Origin: Aquiflexum sp. TKW24L
GTDB lineage: Bacteria; Bacteroidota; Bacteroidia; Cytophagales; Cyclobacteriaceae
Reading direction: 5' to 3'
Assembly: GCF_023502205.1 (NCBI RefSeq)
Contig: NZ_JAMFLG010000011.1
Span: 62,001-126,000, forward strand
DNA: 64,000 nt
This document shows, in pieces, positions 26,071-34,545 of this stretch; position 1 is the first letter of the stretch, and every line of letters begins with the position of its first letter. A model generated the notes under the pieces. It was not told the DNA's origin. It did not search any database and saw only the letters and a program-made list of their open reading frames with translations. A program made the translations under genes and the position numbers.

Positions 26071-27189
26071 CTACACCTTCACTCTCCCATCCATATCTTC
26101 TCTGTCTTTTTCGGGGAAAAGGGGGAATTTGACAGGTTTGTTGTCGCGGGTAGACCGGTAGATGGCGGTGAAAAGCTCCACTGTTTTCCGTCCTTCTTCT
26201 CCAGTGATTAGGGGTTCTCGACCTGCTGTAAGCGCATCCAAAAATTCCTCAATCTGCTTTTCGATATAATAAACTGTAGGATCAATGCTGTTGAATATCT
26301 CTGTGTCTTCTCTTGTCCATTCCGCAATCAGATGTTCCTCTCCCGGAACTGTCCAAAGGTCATTGACCGGAGGCCCGGCAATGCTCGAAACGCCGGCGAT
26401 AAACATGGCGCCGGCCTCAGGGGTGACGCCTACGGAAGCGCCGTTGCTACCGTGAATCTGCACTTTGGTATGGATTCCAGGTTTTTGGCAGTTGCTGAGG
26501 AAGATGCTTCCCAGACCTCCGTTTTTGAATTTGACGATTGCCAAAGCTGTGTCTTCCACTTCGATATAAGGATGGGTCATATTGGCCCAAGTACCATATA
26601 CTTCATCGATTTCTCCCATCAGCCAAACAAGGAGGTCTAGCTGATGCGGTGCCTGATTGACCATCACGCCGCCGCCTTCGTGTTCCCATGAACCTCTCCA
26701 CGGATCGGATTTGTAGTATTTCTCATCTCTCCAACTCAGCATGTTGATAGTACCGAGGATGGGCCTGCCAATTTTGCCATCGTCAATGGCTTTTTTCAAT
26801 CTGATCACGGGTTCGTAGAATCTCCTTTGGCTGATCGTCCCAAGTTTCTTGTTGTATTTTTTACCCGCAGCAATCATCACATCACAGTCCTCCAAAGTTG
26901 AAGCCAAGGGTTTTTCGACAATCACATGTGCGCCTGCTGCCATGGCTTCGAGAGTGGGGTCGAGGTGGTTTGGATGTGGTGTGCAGACCATGACGAGGTC
27001 GAGTTTTTCCTTTTCCACCATCTCCGTGATATTGTCATAGGCATTGACGCCATATTCCGAAGCAAAAGATTTTGCTTTGTCCAAAGTCCTGCTGAACACC
27101 GCCGCAAAATCCGAGGTTGGCAGGTGCTTCAATGCTTTGGCGTGAAGGTGAGCGACTTTGCCGCAGCCGATGATTCCGGTTTTATACAT
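26071..27189 (-). CDS. Gfo/Idh/MocA family oxidoreductase (cytosolic)
   Basis: 372 residues from the ATG at 27189 (MYKTGIIGCGKVAHLHAKAL). A longer open frame to 27363 exists, but that extension is the antisense-free overlap with the preceding dehydrogenase gene and reads as an arginine-rich artefact. The Rossmann motif GCGKVA is at residues 8-13, the EKP motif in HVIVEKPLAST, and the C-terminal alpha/beta domain has GGVMVNQAPHQLDLLVWLMG with the usual catalytic His. No export signal. It begins 5 bases after the stop of the alcohol dehydrogenase gene, so the two form an operon that probably interconverts the alcohol and keto groups of one sugar or cyclitol. The exact substrate is not visible in the sequence. 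Confidence 0.9.
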   Translation of the reverse strand: MYKTGIIGCGKVAHLHAKALKHLPTSDFAAVFSRTLDKAKSFASEYGVNAYDNITEMVEKEKLDLVMVCTPHPNHLDPTLEAMAAGAHVIVEKPLASTLEDCDVMIAAGKKYNKKLGTISQRRFYEPVIRLKKAIDDGKIGRPILGTINMLSWRDEKYYKSDPWRGSWEHEGGGVMVNQAPHQLDLLVWLMGEIDEVYGTWANMTHPYIEVEDTALAIVKFKNGGLGSIFLSNCQKPGIHTKVQIHGSNGASVGVTPEAGAMFIAGVSSIAGPPVNDLWTVPGEEHLIAEWTREDTEIFNSIDPTVYYIEKQIEEFLDALTAGREPLITGEEGRKTVELFTAIYRSTRDNKPVKFPLFPEKDREDMDGRVKV

Positions 27190-27194
27190 ATTGC

Positions 27195-28229
27195 TTAGGG
27201 TTGAAGGATTACTTTGTTTAGGCCGGGTTCTTTGGCATACAGCCTTTTGAACCAAGCTGCACCATCTTCTAATTGGGCTGTCGCACTCAGTAAGGAGTCC
27301 ACATCGACGAGCCCTTTTTCGATCAATTCGAGGACGATGCCGTATTCTCCCGCAATGGCACAACTGCCTTGCAAGCGAACTTCACGGGTGACAACAGCCT
27401 GAAGTGGGATTTCTACTTTTGGAGAAATATTGCCCACCAAGGTCACTGTGGCGGCTTTTCTTACATTTTCAATAGCCATTTTGATCGTTGCACTGACACC
27501 TACAGCTTCGAAAGCGACATCAGCACCACGGTTGTGGGTGAGTGCCAAAATGGATTCGTGGATATTAGAATCGGTAGCAGAATTAAAAGTATGGTCAGCC
27601 CCAAATTTTTTGGCAAGGGCCAATTTTTGGTCATCGATGTCAATGGCGATGATGGTACCTGCATTGGAAAGTTTGAGCAACTGCACCAAAAATAGCCCGA
27701 TCATACCTGTGCCCACTACCAAAGCGGTGTCACGGAGATTGATGGGCGTGAGGTCGATCGCATGGGCCGCGACAGCCACTGACTCCACCATAGCGGCTTG
27801 CTCGAAAGTAACCGAATCCGGCAAATGGTAAAGGATATGTTCAGGCACAACGACAAATTCCGCAAAAGCGCCGTGTCTCTTATATTCCTTGGGAGAAACC
27901 CCAAGCACCATCCGGCTGTCGCTGAGGTTGTATTTTCCTTTGAGTGTGTACCAATCGTCAAGGTCATAAACCGTGGAATCGAAGGTAACCCGGTCGCCGA
28001 CCTTGTAGTTTTTGACTAAAGAGCCAGCTTCGACAATCACTCCGGATGCCTCGTGGCCCATGATCAGGGGAGGATTTCTCCTTCCCGAACTCCCGTCAAA
28101 ACCATGGATATCGCTCCCGCAAATTCCGCAGGCCTTGACTCTGACCAAAACCTCATTGGGTTTGTATGTCGGTTCGGGCATGTCTTTATACACCAGATTA
28201 TTGTAGGATTCCAGTACCAGCGCTTTCAT
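27195..28229 (-). CDS. Zinc-dependent alcohol dehydrogenase (sorbitol/threonine dehydrogenase-like) without structural-zinc cysteines
   Basis: 344 residues from the ATG at 28229 (MKALVLESYNNLVYKDMPEP); the frame is open to 28307 but the extra part has no family match. Catalytic zinc ligands are C37 (ACGICGSDIH), H59 and E60 (IMGHEASG); the NAD-binding fold carries VVGTGMIGLFLVQ and an acidic residue after the second strand (IIAIDIDDQK), which favours NAD. The lobe that normally holds four cysteines for structural zinc is replaced by YDLDDWYTLKGKYNLSD with no cysteine, so that zinc site is lost. First gene of an operon with the Gfo/Idh protein. Substrate is likely a polyol or sugar alcohol. 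Confidence 0.9.
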   Translation of the reverse strand: MKALVLESYNNLVYKDMPEPTYKPNEVLVRVKACGICGSDIHGFDGSSGRRNPPLIMGHEASGVIVEAGSLVKNYKVGDRVTFDSTVYDLDDWYTLKGKYNLSDSRMVLGVSPKEYKRHGAFAEFVVVPEHILYHLPDSVTFEQAAMVESVAVAAHAIDLTPINLRDTALVVGTGMIGLFLVQLLKLSNAGTIIAIDIDDQKLALAKKFGADHTFNSATDSNIHESILALTHNRGADVAFEAVGVSATIKMAIENVRKAATVTLVGNISPKVEIPLQAVVTREVRLQGSCAIAGEYGIVLELIEKGLVDVDSLLSATAQLEDGAAWFKRLYAKEPGLNKVILQP

Positions 28230-28452
28230 ATTCAGGGGCAAAGAGTTAGAAAATAAAAATAAGGGAAATTTTGAAGAAATAGGAAAGCTTATGGTCGAAT
28301 GGACCAATTAGATGCGGAAAGGATTCCGCTCCATAAATTTCTATTAATTTCAGTACAAATAAATGGTTAGAATTTCGATGAACGACATTTATTGACTCTT
28401 TTTATAAACCAATTTTTCACAAAAATCCTTACATTTAATTAAAGTTACGGTT

Positions 28453-28689
28453 ATGATTAAAGAAACTGAGTTAAGAAACAGGCTTTCCAAAAAAATCAAA
28501 CAGATACCTTCAGATAAACTGGAGTTGTTGGAGAATTTTATCCTTAAGCTTGAAAACCCTACCTTAAATAAAGAAGAGATTTTGTCTTTTTCTGGTTCAT
28601 GGAATGATTTGGATAAGGATATAGCAAATGACTTTACTGAAAGATTGATTGCAAGAAGAGAAAACAGTAAAAGAAGAATAGATGGATAG
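28453..28689 (+). CDS. Antitoxin-like protein of a decayed VapBC-type module
   Basis: A 78-residue, charged, helical protein (MIKETELRNRLSKKIKQIPS at the start). The C-terminal half, with SFSGSWNDLDKDIANDFTER, resembles the toxin-wrapping tails of small antitoxins found beside PIN-domain toxins in Bacteroidota. Its last 8 bases overlap the ATG of a broken vapC gene, the classical antitoxin-toxin arrangement. The gene itself has no frameshift or stop, so it could still make protein, an orphan antitoxin. No TAnnTTTG box is perfect upstream (TACATTTA near 28431). Family membership is inferred mainly from context. Confidence 0.65.
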   Translation: MIKETELRNRLSKKIKQIPSDKLELLENFILKLENPTLNKEEILSFSGSWNDLDKDIANDFTERLIARRENSKRRIDG

Positions 28690-28888
28690 AGTAATGATTG
28701 ATACTGATATCCTTTCATATTTTTTTAGAGGAGATCAAGAGTAAAGATTAAATTCAAGGAATATTTAGAGCATTGATTTACTGATTGCCGGAATAGCTAT
28801 TGAAAATAATTTGACATTGGTAACCAATAACGTGAATCATTTTGGTAGAATAAGGGATTTGAAAATTCAAAATTGGAAAAGCAAATAG
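28682..28888 (+). pseudogene. Broken vapC (PIN-domain toxin) remnant
   Basis: Three pieces of a VapC protein can be read. Frame 2 begins at 28682 with a PIN start (VMIDTDILSYFFRGDQE) and stops at 28742. Shifting by one base, the next residues (VKIKFKEYLEH) continue the family pattern to 28773. After a gap equal to about 60 residues of a normal toxin, the end (SIDLLIAGIAIENNLTLVTN onward to NWKSK) is readable from 28769 to the stop at 28888. So one base was lost after GATCAAGA and the middle was deleted; about 70 of some 130 residues remain. The first Asp and the late Asp of the nuclease site persist, but the central acidic residue is gone. No toxin can be made. Confidence 0.8.
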
Positions 28889-28911
28889 TCTGATTTCCTG
28901 AGCCAATCGAT

Positions 28912-29481
28912 ATGCCTAATTATTTCCAATCCCAGTCTTTCACCAACGCTGATTTTGAATCTAAGCCTTTTGTCAAAGGGGAATATGAGTCGTGTGTTTT
29001 TAAGGGCTGTGATTTAGCAAATTCAGACTTGTCAGGTTCAATTTTTATAGAGTGTGAATTTTTGGGTTGTAACCTGCGCATGGCAAATCTTTTCAAAACA
29101 GCCTTTAGAGAGGTCAAATTCAAAGACTGCAAGTTATTGGGTTTGCGATTTGACAAATGCGAAATCATAGGATTGGTCTTGGGATTTGAGAATTGTGTTT
29201 TTGACCATGCTGCATTTTACAGAACAAAGCTGCAGAAGACGGTTTTCAAAAATTGCAGGTTGAAGGAGGCTGACTTCTCAGAGGCGGATTTTAGTGCTTC
29301 GGTTTTTGATGGCTCTGATCTTTCGGGGGCGGTTTTTGACAATGCTATTTTAGAAAGAGCTGATTTCCGGCTTGCTTCTAATTTTAATATCGATCCTGAG
29401 CGCTGCCGAATCAAAAAAGCGAAATTCTCTCTCGAGGGACTCCCGGGATTATTGGGAAAATATGGGATTGAAATTGGTTAG
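28912..29481 (+). CDS. Pentapeptide-repeat protein
   Basis: 189 residues built of A(D/N)LXX-type five-residue repeats (NADFESKPF, LANSDLSGSIFIECEF, EADFSEADFSASVFDGS), starting about residue 11 and running to 160, with many central Phe and Leu and several Cys. Such sequences form a right-handed quadrilateral beta-helix. Length and layout resemble Qnr/McbG-type DNA-mimic proteins that protect DNA gyrase, though most family members have no known role; I do not assign resistance. It is cytosolic (no signal peptide), follows the toxin remnant by 23 bases and is otherwise alone. Confidence 0.85.
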   Translation: MPNYFQSQSFTNADFESKPFVKGEYESCVFKGCDLANSDLSGSIFIECEFLGCNLRMANLFKTAFREVKFKDCKLLGLRFDKCEIIGLVLGFENCVFDHAAFYRTKLQKTVFKNCRLKEADFSEADFSASVFDGSDLSGAVFDNAILERADFRLASNFNIDPERCRIKKAKFSLEGLPGLLGKYGIEIG

Positions 29482-29837
29482 TTAACCTCACTAGTTCAAG
29501 TCTTCAGACTTGGACTTCCGAATTCACTTCATTATTTTTACCGCAATAGACACGAAGGCTTCGCAAAGGTCGCAAAAGGGGATTGATAATAAAATTTACC
29601 ACAGAGTTCCCAGAGAACTCAGAGATAAGGGGGCATCATTCATAATTCTGAATTCGTCATTTATTTTCCTCTACGTCTTTGCGTGGGTTTCTTTTAGATT
29701 TCTCTCTGCGTTCGAAATGAAAAAGGGGAAGTTTTTCTTTCTTCGAAACATATTAAGAGATCCGACTTCTTTCTCTTTTTTTTGTCTCAGCGTCTTTGCG
29801 TGAGCAATAAAAAACACCTCCAGTCTTGAACCAAAAA
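29482..29837. other. 356-base intergenic region made of degenerate repeats
   Basis: No gene. It holds CGCAAAGG-like words (29562-29579), three CAGAGNNNN units (29602-29628), and two exact copies of CGTCTTTGCGTG (29674-29685 and 29791-29802) in the opposite sense. Confidence 0.6.
29552..29804. repeat. Degenerate interspersed repeat with CAGAG units and CGTCTTTGCGTG copies
   Basis: CAGAG recurs exactly every 9 bases at 29602, 29611 and 29620. CGTCTTTGCGTG occurs twice 117 bases apart, with a related CTCTGCG at 29704-29710 and the reverse-sense CGCAAAGG at 29562-29569. The layout suggests an inverted, decayed, noncoding element. Confidence 0.5.
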
Positions 29838-31481
29838 TCACATTTCCTTAAACTCCACCTTGCTGATGATATCCAAAGTCACGTGAAGCATCACTGCAGC
29901 CACTATGAATATTCCCATGCTGATACCGATCATACCATAGACAAACTGACTGGAAATGATGAATCCAAAAAGTCCTGCGGCGAGGGAAGGCAAAATCCCA
30001 AATAAAAACACGCCACCGATAATTACCGGTTTGATAAGCTTGCGGTCCCAACCTTCCTCAAACCCCACCTGCGTTGTCAGCGTAATCGCAAAACCCGTCA
30101 AGTAAAATGCCACCATACTATAAGGAAACAGCAATATCAATCCCCAGCTCAAGCCCGCTATCATCACTGTGGGAACTATCAGAATCACCGCAAAAATCAA
30201 GGTCTGATAAATGTCCAACTTGATCATGTTCCAGAATTTGGAAGGCCATGATGCGGGAATTAAAATGAAATATGGTTTTTTCAAATCTCCAACGCTGGAT
30301 CTCCCCATTCCAGCCATAAAGTAAAAACCGACCATCATCATCAAATAGGCATAGATGATCTTGTGTGAAAACCAATCAAAATTAGACAATACGGCCATGA
30401 TGATGGCAATCGCGGCAAATCCCAATCCATACAGTCCAAATAAAGGATGAAAATCCTGTCTCGAACTGTGGACGTAATTTCTCCAATACAGCGCTGTAGC
30501 GCCGATTCCAAAATCTTTCAGGTCCAGTTTTTTATTGAGATTCAAACTACCTGTGGATTCTGAGGCTTGTTGCTTTCCTTTTGCTTTTTCCTTTACCTCT
30601 TCATTTGATTGGGTAGAATCGAGTACATCTTCGTAATAGTGTCCCGCATGAGCCATTACAAGTTGTACAATAATCAAAAAGGATAATATATATACTCCAA
30701 TGAAGCCAAGTGAAATCCAGATACTCTCATGACTTAAATAAGTAATGATTCCACGGCTCCAACCTACAAGAGGGAAGAAATCAAACCAAGAAGAACCAAT
30801 CCAGGCAAACATTCCTTGCCAGAATTTTTCTGCCATCATACCGGGAATCAAGACCATCAAGAAGAGAATCACTCCTAGTGCAAATACACCGTTTTTGATA
30901 TACCCGAGGATATTATATTTGGTATTGAGGGTGTAGATCAAAAACTTGATGGGTGACAGAATAAAAAAGAATAGGGTCACACCTATGGACATCAAAGCCA
31001 AATTCCAGAAATTGAGGTCAAAGACATCATTGAGCTGCGCAGTACTGTAAATGACGAATAGGAAAGATCCACCCAATGAAGGAATAATTGATCTTATCAT
31101 GTAGTACATCAATAATTTCTGCGGGGAAACAGGCGAGGTAAAAAGCAGGTTTACATCGGCCATGCTGAAAAAGCTGATATTTTTCTTGGTAGCCCTAAAA
31201 AGTTGAAACATCAGGAATGCCAAAGCCAATAAGGTAATTCCCCCTGCAATATTCTGAACTGCAAAATCCACTTGCTCCAATTGCCCTGCAGCATCCTGAA
31301 GGTCCCCGATTTCTTCTTTACTGATCTCTGTCTTTTTACCGGTTCTACGGAAATAGAAGAAACTGAAATAACCCAACACAAATACGTAAGGCAACAGCCT
31401 CAGGGGATTTCTGAGAATCAGTTTGATGTTATTGACCAGGATAAATAGGTCCTTGCGAATTAGAAGTTTGAACTCATACAT
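29838..31481 (-). CDS. ABC exporter membrane subunit (PF16962-like)
   Basis: 547 residues with some twelve hydrophobic segments and a cytosolic acidic/Lys-rich loop near the middle (TQSNEEVKEKAKGKQQASES). It starts as MYEFKLLIRKDLFILVNNIK and has the NLLFTSPVSPQKLLMYYMIR stretch, marks of the putative ABC exporter family of membrane proteins. It overlaps the ATPase gene by 8 bases, so the two are translated together and form one transporter of the cytoplasmic membrane. Direction is probably export; the substrate is unknown. Downstream lies only repeat sequence. Confidence 0.85.
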   Translation of the reverse strand: MYEFKLLIRKDLFILVNNIKLILRNPLRLLPYVFVLGYFSFFYFRRTGKKTEISKEEIGDLQDAAGQLEQVDFAVQNIAGGITLLALAFLMFQLFRATKKNISFFSMADVNLLFTSPVSPQKLLMYYMIRSIIPSLGGSFLFVIYSTAQLNDVFDLNFWNLALMSIGVTLFFFILSPIKFLIYTLNTKYNILGYIKNGVFALGVILFLMVLIPGMMAEKFWQGMFAWIGSSWFDFFPLVGWSRGIITYLSHESIWISLGFIGVYILSFLIIVQLVMAHAGHYYEDVLDSTQSNEEVKEKAKGKQQASESTGSLNLNKKLDLKDFGIGATALYWRNYVHSSRQDFHPLFGLYGLGFAAIAIIMAVLSNFDWFSHKIIYAYLMMMVGFYFMAGMGRSSVGDLKKPYFILIPASWPSKFWNMIKLDIYQTLIFAVILIVPTVMIAGLSWGLILLFPYSMVAFYLTGFAITLTTQVGFEEGWDRKLIKPVIIGGVFLFGILPSLAAGLFGFIISSQFVYGMIGISMGIFIVAAVMLHVTLDIISKVEFKEM

Positions 31482-32190
31482 CTTTGGTCAATTCTAAAAA
31501 GAGGTCTTCTAAACTTGAATCTTGGGTGCTATCAAATGCTGTTTTGAGGTTGGCAAGTGTATCATTACCGATGATATTGCCATCTTTCATGATCATGATT
31601 CGATCAGCGATGGTTTCGACGCTGTCGATGAGGTGTGTACTGACCAAAATGGTTTTGCCCTGATCTTTGAGTTCGCGAAATATTTTTTTGGTGTTTTTGA
31701 TCGCTTTTGGATCTAAACCGATCATAGGCTCGTCAAAAAACAATACCTGTGGATCAGGCAGCAAAGCACAACAGATAGAGACTTTTTGGCGCATGCCTTT
31801 TGACAAATCCCTTCCAAGTTTGTCCGCCTTGTCAGTCAGGTCATAGATTTCCATAAGTTCGGCCGCTTTGTCTTTCCAATCCTTGATGCCATAAGCCTGG
31901 GCGATAAACTGCATGTGTTCTTTGACCGTGAGCAGGTCATAGACATGGGGTGTTTCCGGGATATACGAGAAATATTTTTTTGCCGCTACTGAAAGATGGT
32001 CATGGCCGGCGATCTGGATCTCACCGGCTGTCTTGCGGAGCAGACCCACGATACATTTCATGGTGGTGCTTTTTCCTGCCCCATTGGGACCCAGAAGCCC
32101 GACGACTTCTCCGCCTTGTAATGAGAAACTGATGTTGTTGACGGCATTTTGTTTGCCGTATTTTTTGATTAATCCCGAAACCTCAAGCAT
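31474..32190 (-). CDS. ABC transporter ATP-binding subunit
   Basis: 238 residues, one complete nucleotide-binding domain: Walker A GPNGAGKST (34-42), Q-loop region around IPETPH, signature LSKGMRQK (129-136), Walker B VLFFDEP (149-155) and a switch His in LVSTHLIDS. It resembles the CcmA/NatA-like group that powers exporters of the ABC-2 type. Translationally coupled to the membrane subunit (8-base overlap). A perfect TAnnTTTG element lies 32 bases upstream, so transcription of the pair likely starts right before it. Confidence 0.93.
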   Translation of the reverse strand: MLEVSGLIKKYGKQNAVNNISFSLQGGEVVGLLGPNGAGKSTTMKCIVGLLRKTAGEIQIAGHDHLSVAAKKYFSYIPETPHVYDLLTVKEHMQFIAQAYGIKDWKDKAAELMEIYDLTDKADKLGRDLSKGMRQKVSICCALLPDPQVLFFDEPMIGLDPKAIKNTKKIFRELKDQGKTILVSTHLIDSVETIADRIMIMKDGNIIGNDTLANLKTAFDSTQDSSLEDLFLELTKDV

Positions 32191-32221
32191 GATGGATTAC
32201 ATAAAAATTTTTGATCTTCGG

Positions 32222-32229
32222 CAAATGTA
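32222..32229 (-). promoter_or_regulatory. -7 promoter element TACATTTG (minus strand) of the ABC exporter operon
   Basis: Perfect TAnnTTTG on the minus strand, 32 bases before the ATPase start codon. No clear TTTG -33 box at the expected spacing. Confidence 0.45.
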
Positions 32230-32388
32230 ACGCCTTCAGCGGATTTTGGTTTAGCACTTGACGATAAACGTGGATTTTCTTACATTAACAAGCATAATTC
32301 AAGATTACTTGAAAAAAACCACCCTTCAATATGTTCAGAATGATGCTTTTGAGATTCTTGATTCGTAAAAGGTCAAATAATTTCCATT

Positions 32389-33003
32389 TCAAAAAATAAA
32401 CCCCCATTTCAATACCAAGCTGTTGAAAATGTACTCTTCCCTACGAACGGAACTGAATCCCGGAGGGATGGAGACATCTCTGAATGATGAAAAACCAATT
32501 TCTTTTGATCCCTCATAAAAGTTTGCTTCCTGCCTTTTGTATCCAATACTCAAGACAGATGCATGTTTTCCTTTTTTTGATTGGCGTCGGATTCCTATGC
32601 TCGGGTTCAAAAACAAACCTCCTTCATACCAGGACTCTGTCCACTCGGTTTCTACTCTTTTTTCCAACATGGCTGAGGCAGCCCCCAAGTCCATTCCAGC
32701 AAATAAGGTATGTCTTTTGCCTTTGTCCATGAAACCTCTCCAGCCTAAGCCCAATGGCATCAGGGTGAGATTAGGATAGGTATCCACTCCCACCAAAAAT
32801 CCCGTGGCATGGTATTTATTGATCCACACGCCATTCAATGTTTGGAATGAAAAATTGACCCGTGTCGTGTATTCTTCAAAAAGGGTCTTCACCTGCCCGA
32901 ACGAAGTGCCAAAATCTGTTTGGCTGAAAAAGGTTTTTTCTTGGGAATAGGCTTTTCCCAAAAAAGAAAAGAAGATCAGAAAAAGAAGCAGTGTTTTCTT
33001 CAT
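32389..33003 (-). CDS. Outer-membrane beta-barrel-like protein of unknown function
   Basis: 204 residues with signal peptide (MKKTLLLFLIFFSFLGKAYS, cleavage before QEKTF). The mature part alternates polar and hydrophobic residues as in a small eight-strand barrel (TTRVNFSFQTLNGVWINKYH, VLSIGYKRQE) and ends in ...LKWGFIF with a terminal Phe, as outer-membrane proteins do. I do not recognise a named family. It lies 73 bases behind the LVIVD lipoprotein gene on the same strand, with a perfect 15-bp hairpin between them, so it may be expressed from the same message at a different level. Confidence 0.75.
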   Translation of the reverse strand: MKKTLLLFLIFFSFLGKAYSQEKTFFSQTDFGTSFGQVKTLFEEYTTRVNFSFQTLNGVWINKYHATGFLVGVDTYPNLTLMPLGLGWRGFMDKGKRHTLFAGMDLGAASAMLEKRVETEWTESWYEGGLFLNPSIGIRRQSKKGKHASVLSIGYKRQEANFYEGSKEIGFSSFRDVSIPPGFSSVRREEYIFNSLVLKWGFIF

Positions 33004-33027
33004 TATCTCGATTTTGAATGGAAATAC

Positions 33028-33060
33028 AACCCTCCAAGGGTTCGAAACCCTTGGAGGGTT
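33028..33060. repeat. Perfect 15-bp intercistronic hairpin
   Basis: AACCCTCCAAGGGTT and its exact reverse complement AACCCTTGGAGGGTT around a 3-base loop (CGA). A T-rich tail follows only in the plus direction, where no gene ends; in the minus direction, that of both flanking genes, there is no T tract. Confidence 0.7.
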
Positions 33061-33076
33061 TAAAGTTTTTTATAAA

Positions 33077-34354
33077 TCAAACAATCACAGGATTTTTGAC
33101 CTGAATGCAGCTTAGCGGTTTGAGTACAGACGGAGTGGAATAATCAAACTGACAAACCCCGTCGGGGCCGATTACAATCAATGATTTTGGACCAGGAATG
33201 ATGTCCACGGATTTCATTGATTTCAAAAATTCAAGCTGATTTTTGTCGATGTTCATCACATCAGCCACATTGAAGCTTTTGAGGCCATGTTGTCCTTCAG
33301 CGATATAGAGGTAATCACCTGCAAGGGCCAAACCATGCGGATTCAACATGGTATAGGATTTCAATAACTTGGGATTGTAAGGATCTTTGATGTCCAATAC
33401 CTGCAATTCATTAACTCCCTGACGGCAAAATTCGCCATTGCGGAGCGTCACAAATGCATAATTCTCATTGACGACTACAGGATCGCAGGCTGTGAAATGG
33501 GAATATTCAGCCATTTTTTTTGGATCTGAAGGCGTACTTGCATCATAGATATGCATGCCGGTGGTTGAACCGATGAAGAGTTTTTCCTGAAAAGGGAAAA
33601 TGGTTTCAATTCCCCATCCTAACTCTATGTTTTTGATAAAGGTGGGCTCATCTTCTTTACTGACATCAAAAACCCTCAAGCTGTGTTGGTCCACTGCATA
33701 TAAGTGTGCGCTCATCAGGGTGAATCTCGCCATGGAACCACCCTGACCATAACTTTGGCCCCCTCCTTTGCTACCGGAATCATTAGCAAACGACGAGAAC
33801 TCCGGTCTTCCCCACCATCCTCCCCAGCCCCACATCCTATCGGATTCGCTCGTCAGGACAGTATCTTTCCAGGTGATGATTTGTCCAGTGTCAAAATTGG
33901 AATACATGCTTTTGAATACATCTTCTTCCCTTCCAACCATTTTGATACTCCTCACGTCACTGATATCAAAAGACAAGAGATCTACATAGTTGTCTGCATA
34001 AAGGATGTTGCTGTTGATAGCAAGATCTACATTGCCTGGGATATTGATAAAATTGAGGTTCTTGGGAGTAGCAGGATTGGAGTTGTCCAATATATGGATT
34101 CCCTTTTGCGGTTCATTGATAAATAGGTAATCCTCATAGATGTAGATTTTGCCGGGATTATCCAATTCTTTTCCAGGTTCTATGATGATGTCCGCCTCCC
34201 TTACAGTACTCATTTGGAGATAGACCGGAATGGAAGTTTTGTAAGAATAGGTGTTGGTAACCTCGTCATGACAGGAAGGCAACACCAAAAACATCATAAA
34301 GGCCAATACTAGATGGAGGCTTTTGCCGAATGTGGGGTTAGTGTCTTTTTTCAT
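33077..34354 (-). CDS. LVIVD-repeat lipoprotein
   Basis: 425 residues; a signal with lipobox (VLPSC, C28) makes it an outer-membrane or periplasmic lipoprotein. The body carries LVIVD-type beta-propeller units: GIHILDNSNPATPKNLNFI, LRVFDVSKEDEPTFIKNIE, MHIYDASTPSDPKKMAEYS, LQVLDIKDPYNPKLLKSYT, LKSFNVADVMNIDKNQLEF. Residues about 170-205 form an inserted Trp/Gly-rich loop (RMWGWGGWWGRPEF, then KGGGQSYGQGGS). LVIVD proteins are common on Bacteroidota cell surfaces; no activity is established. It heads a minus-strand pair with a small barrel protein. Its own promoter region has no perfect TAnnTTTG. Confidence 0.85.
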   Translation of the reverse strand: MKKDTNPTFGKSLHLVLAFMMFLVLPSCHDEVTNTYSYKTSIPVYLQMSTVREADIIIEPGKELDNPGKIYIYEDYLFINEPQKGIHILDNSNPATPKNLNFINIPGNVDLAINSNILYADNYVDLLSFDISDVRSIKMVGREEDVFKSMYSNFDTGQIITWKDTVLTSESDRMWGWGGWWGRPEFSSFANDSGSKGGGQSYGQGGSMARFTLMSAHLYAVDQHSLRVFDVSKEDEPTFIKNIELGWGIETIFPFQEKLFIGSTTGMHIYDASTPSDPKKMAEYSHFTACDPVVVNENYAFVTLRNGEFCRQGVNELQVLDIKDPYNPKLLKSYTMLNPHGLALAGDYLYIAEGQHGLKSFNVADVMNIDKNQLEFLKSMKSVDIIPGPKSLIVIGPDGVCQFDYSTPSVLKPLSCIQVKNPVIV

Positions 34355-34545
34355 AGTGGTAAAATAATTGGTGTAGGATAAAAACAGTTTGTCAAAAGTT
34401 TGTATCCCCTTGACGATCTATAGTGTCATAGTGCTACAATGAGTATTAAAAAAAATGTAAAAACTTTTACTGGCAGAAATAAAGTTGGTATTGAAGCTAA
34501 AATCCAGATTGATCGTTTGCAGCTCTACAGGGAAATTCTCCTACC

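Noticed and set aside
26071-27363. Longer version of the cytosolic Gfo/Idh protein starting at 27363
   Set aside because: The extra 58 residues are an Arg/Cys-rich out-of-frame reading of the end of the dehydrogenase gene; the family start is the ATG at 27189.
33038-33050. GGGTTCGAAACCC resembling a tRNA T-arm
   Set aside because: It is the middle of the perfect 15-bp hairpin at 33028-33060; no acceptor, D or anticodon arms are nearby.
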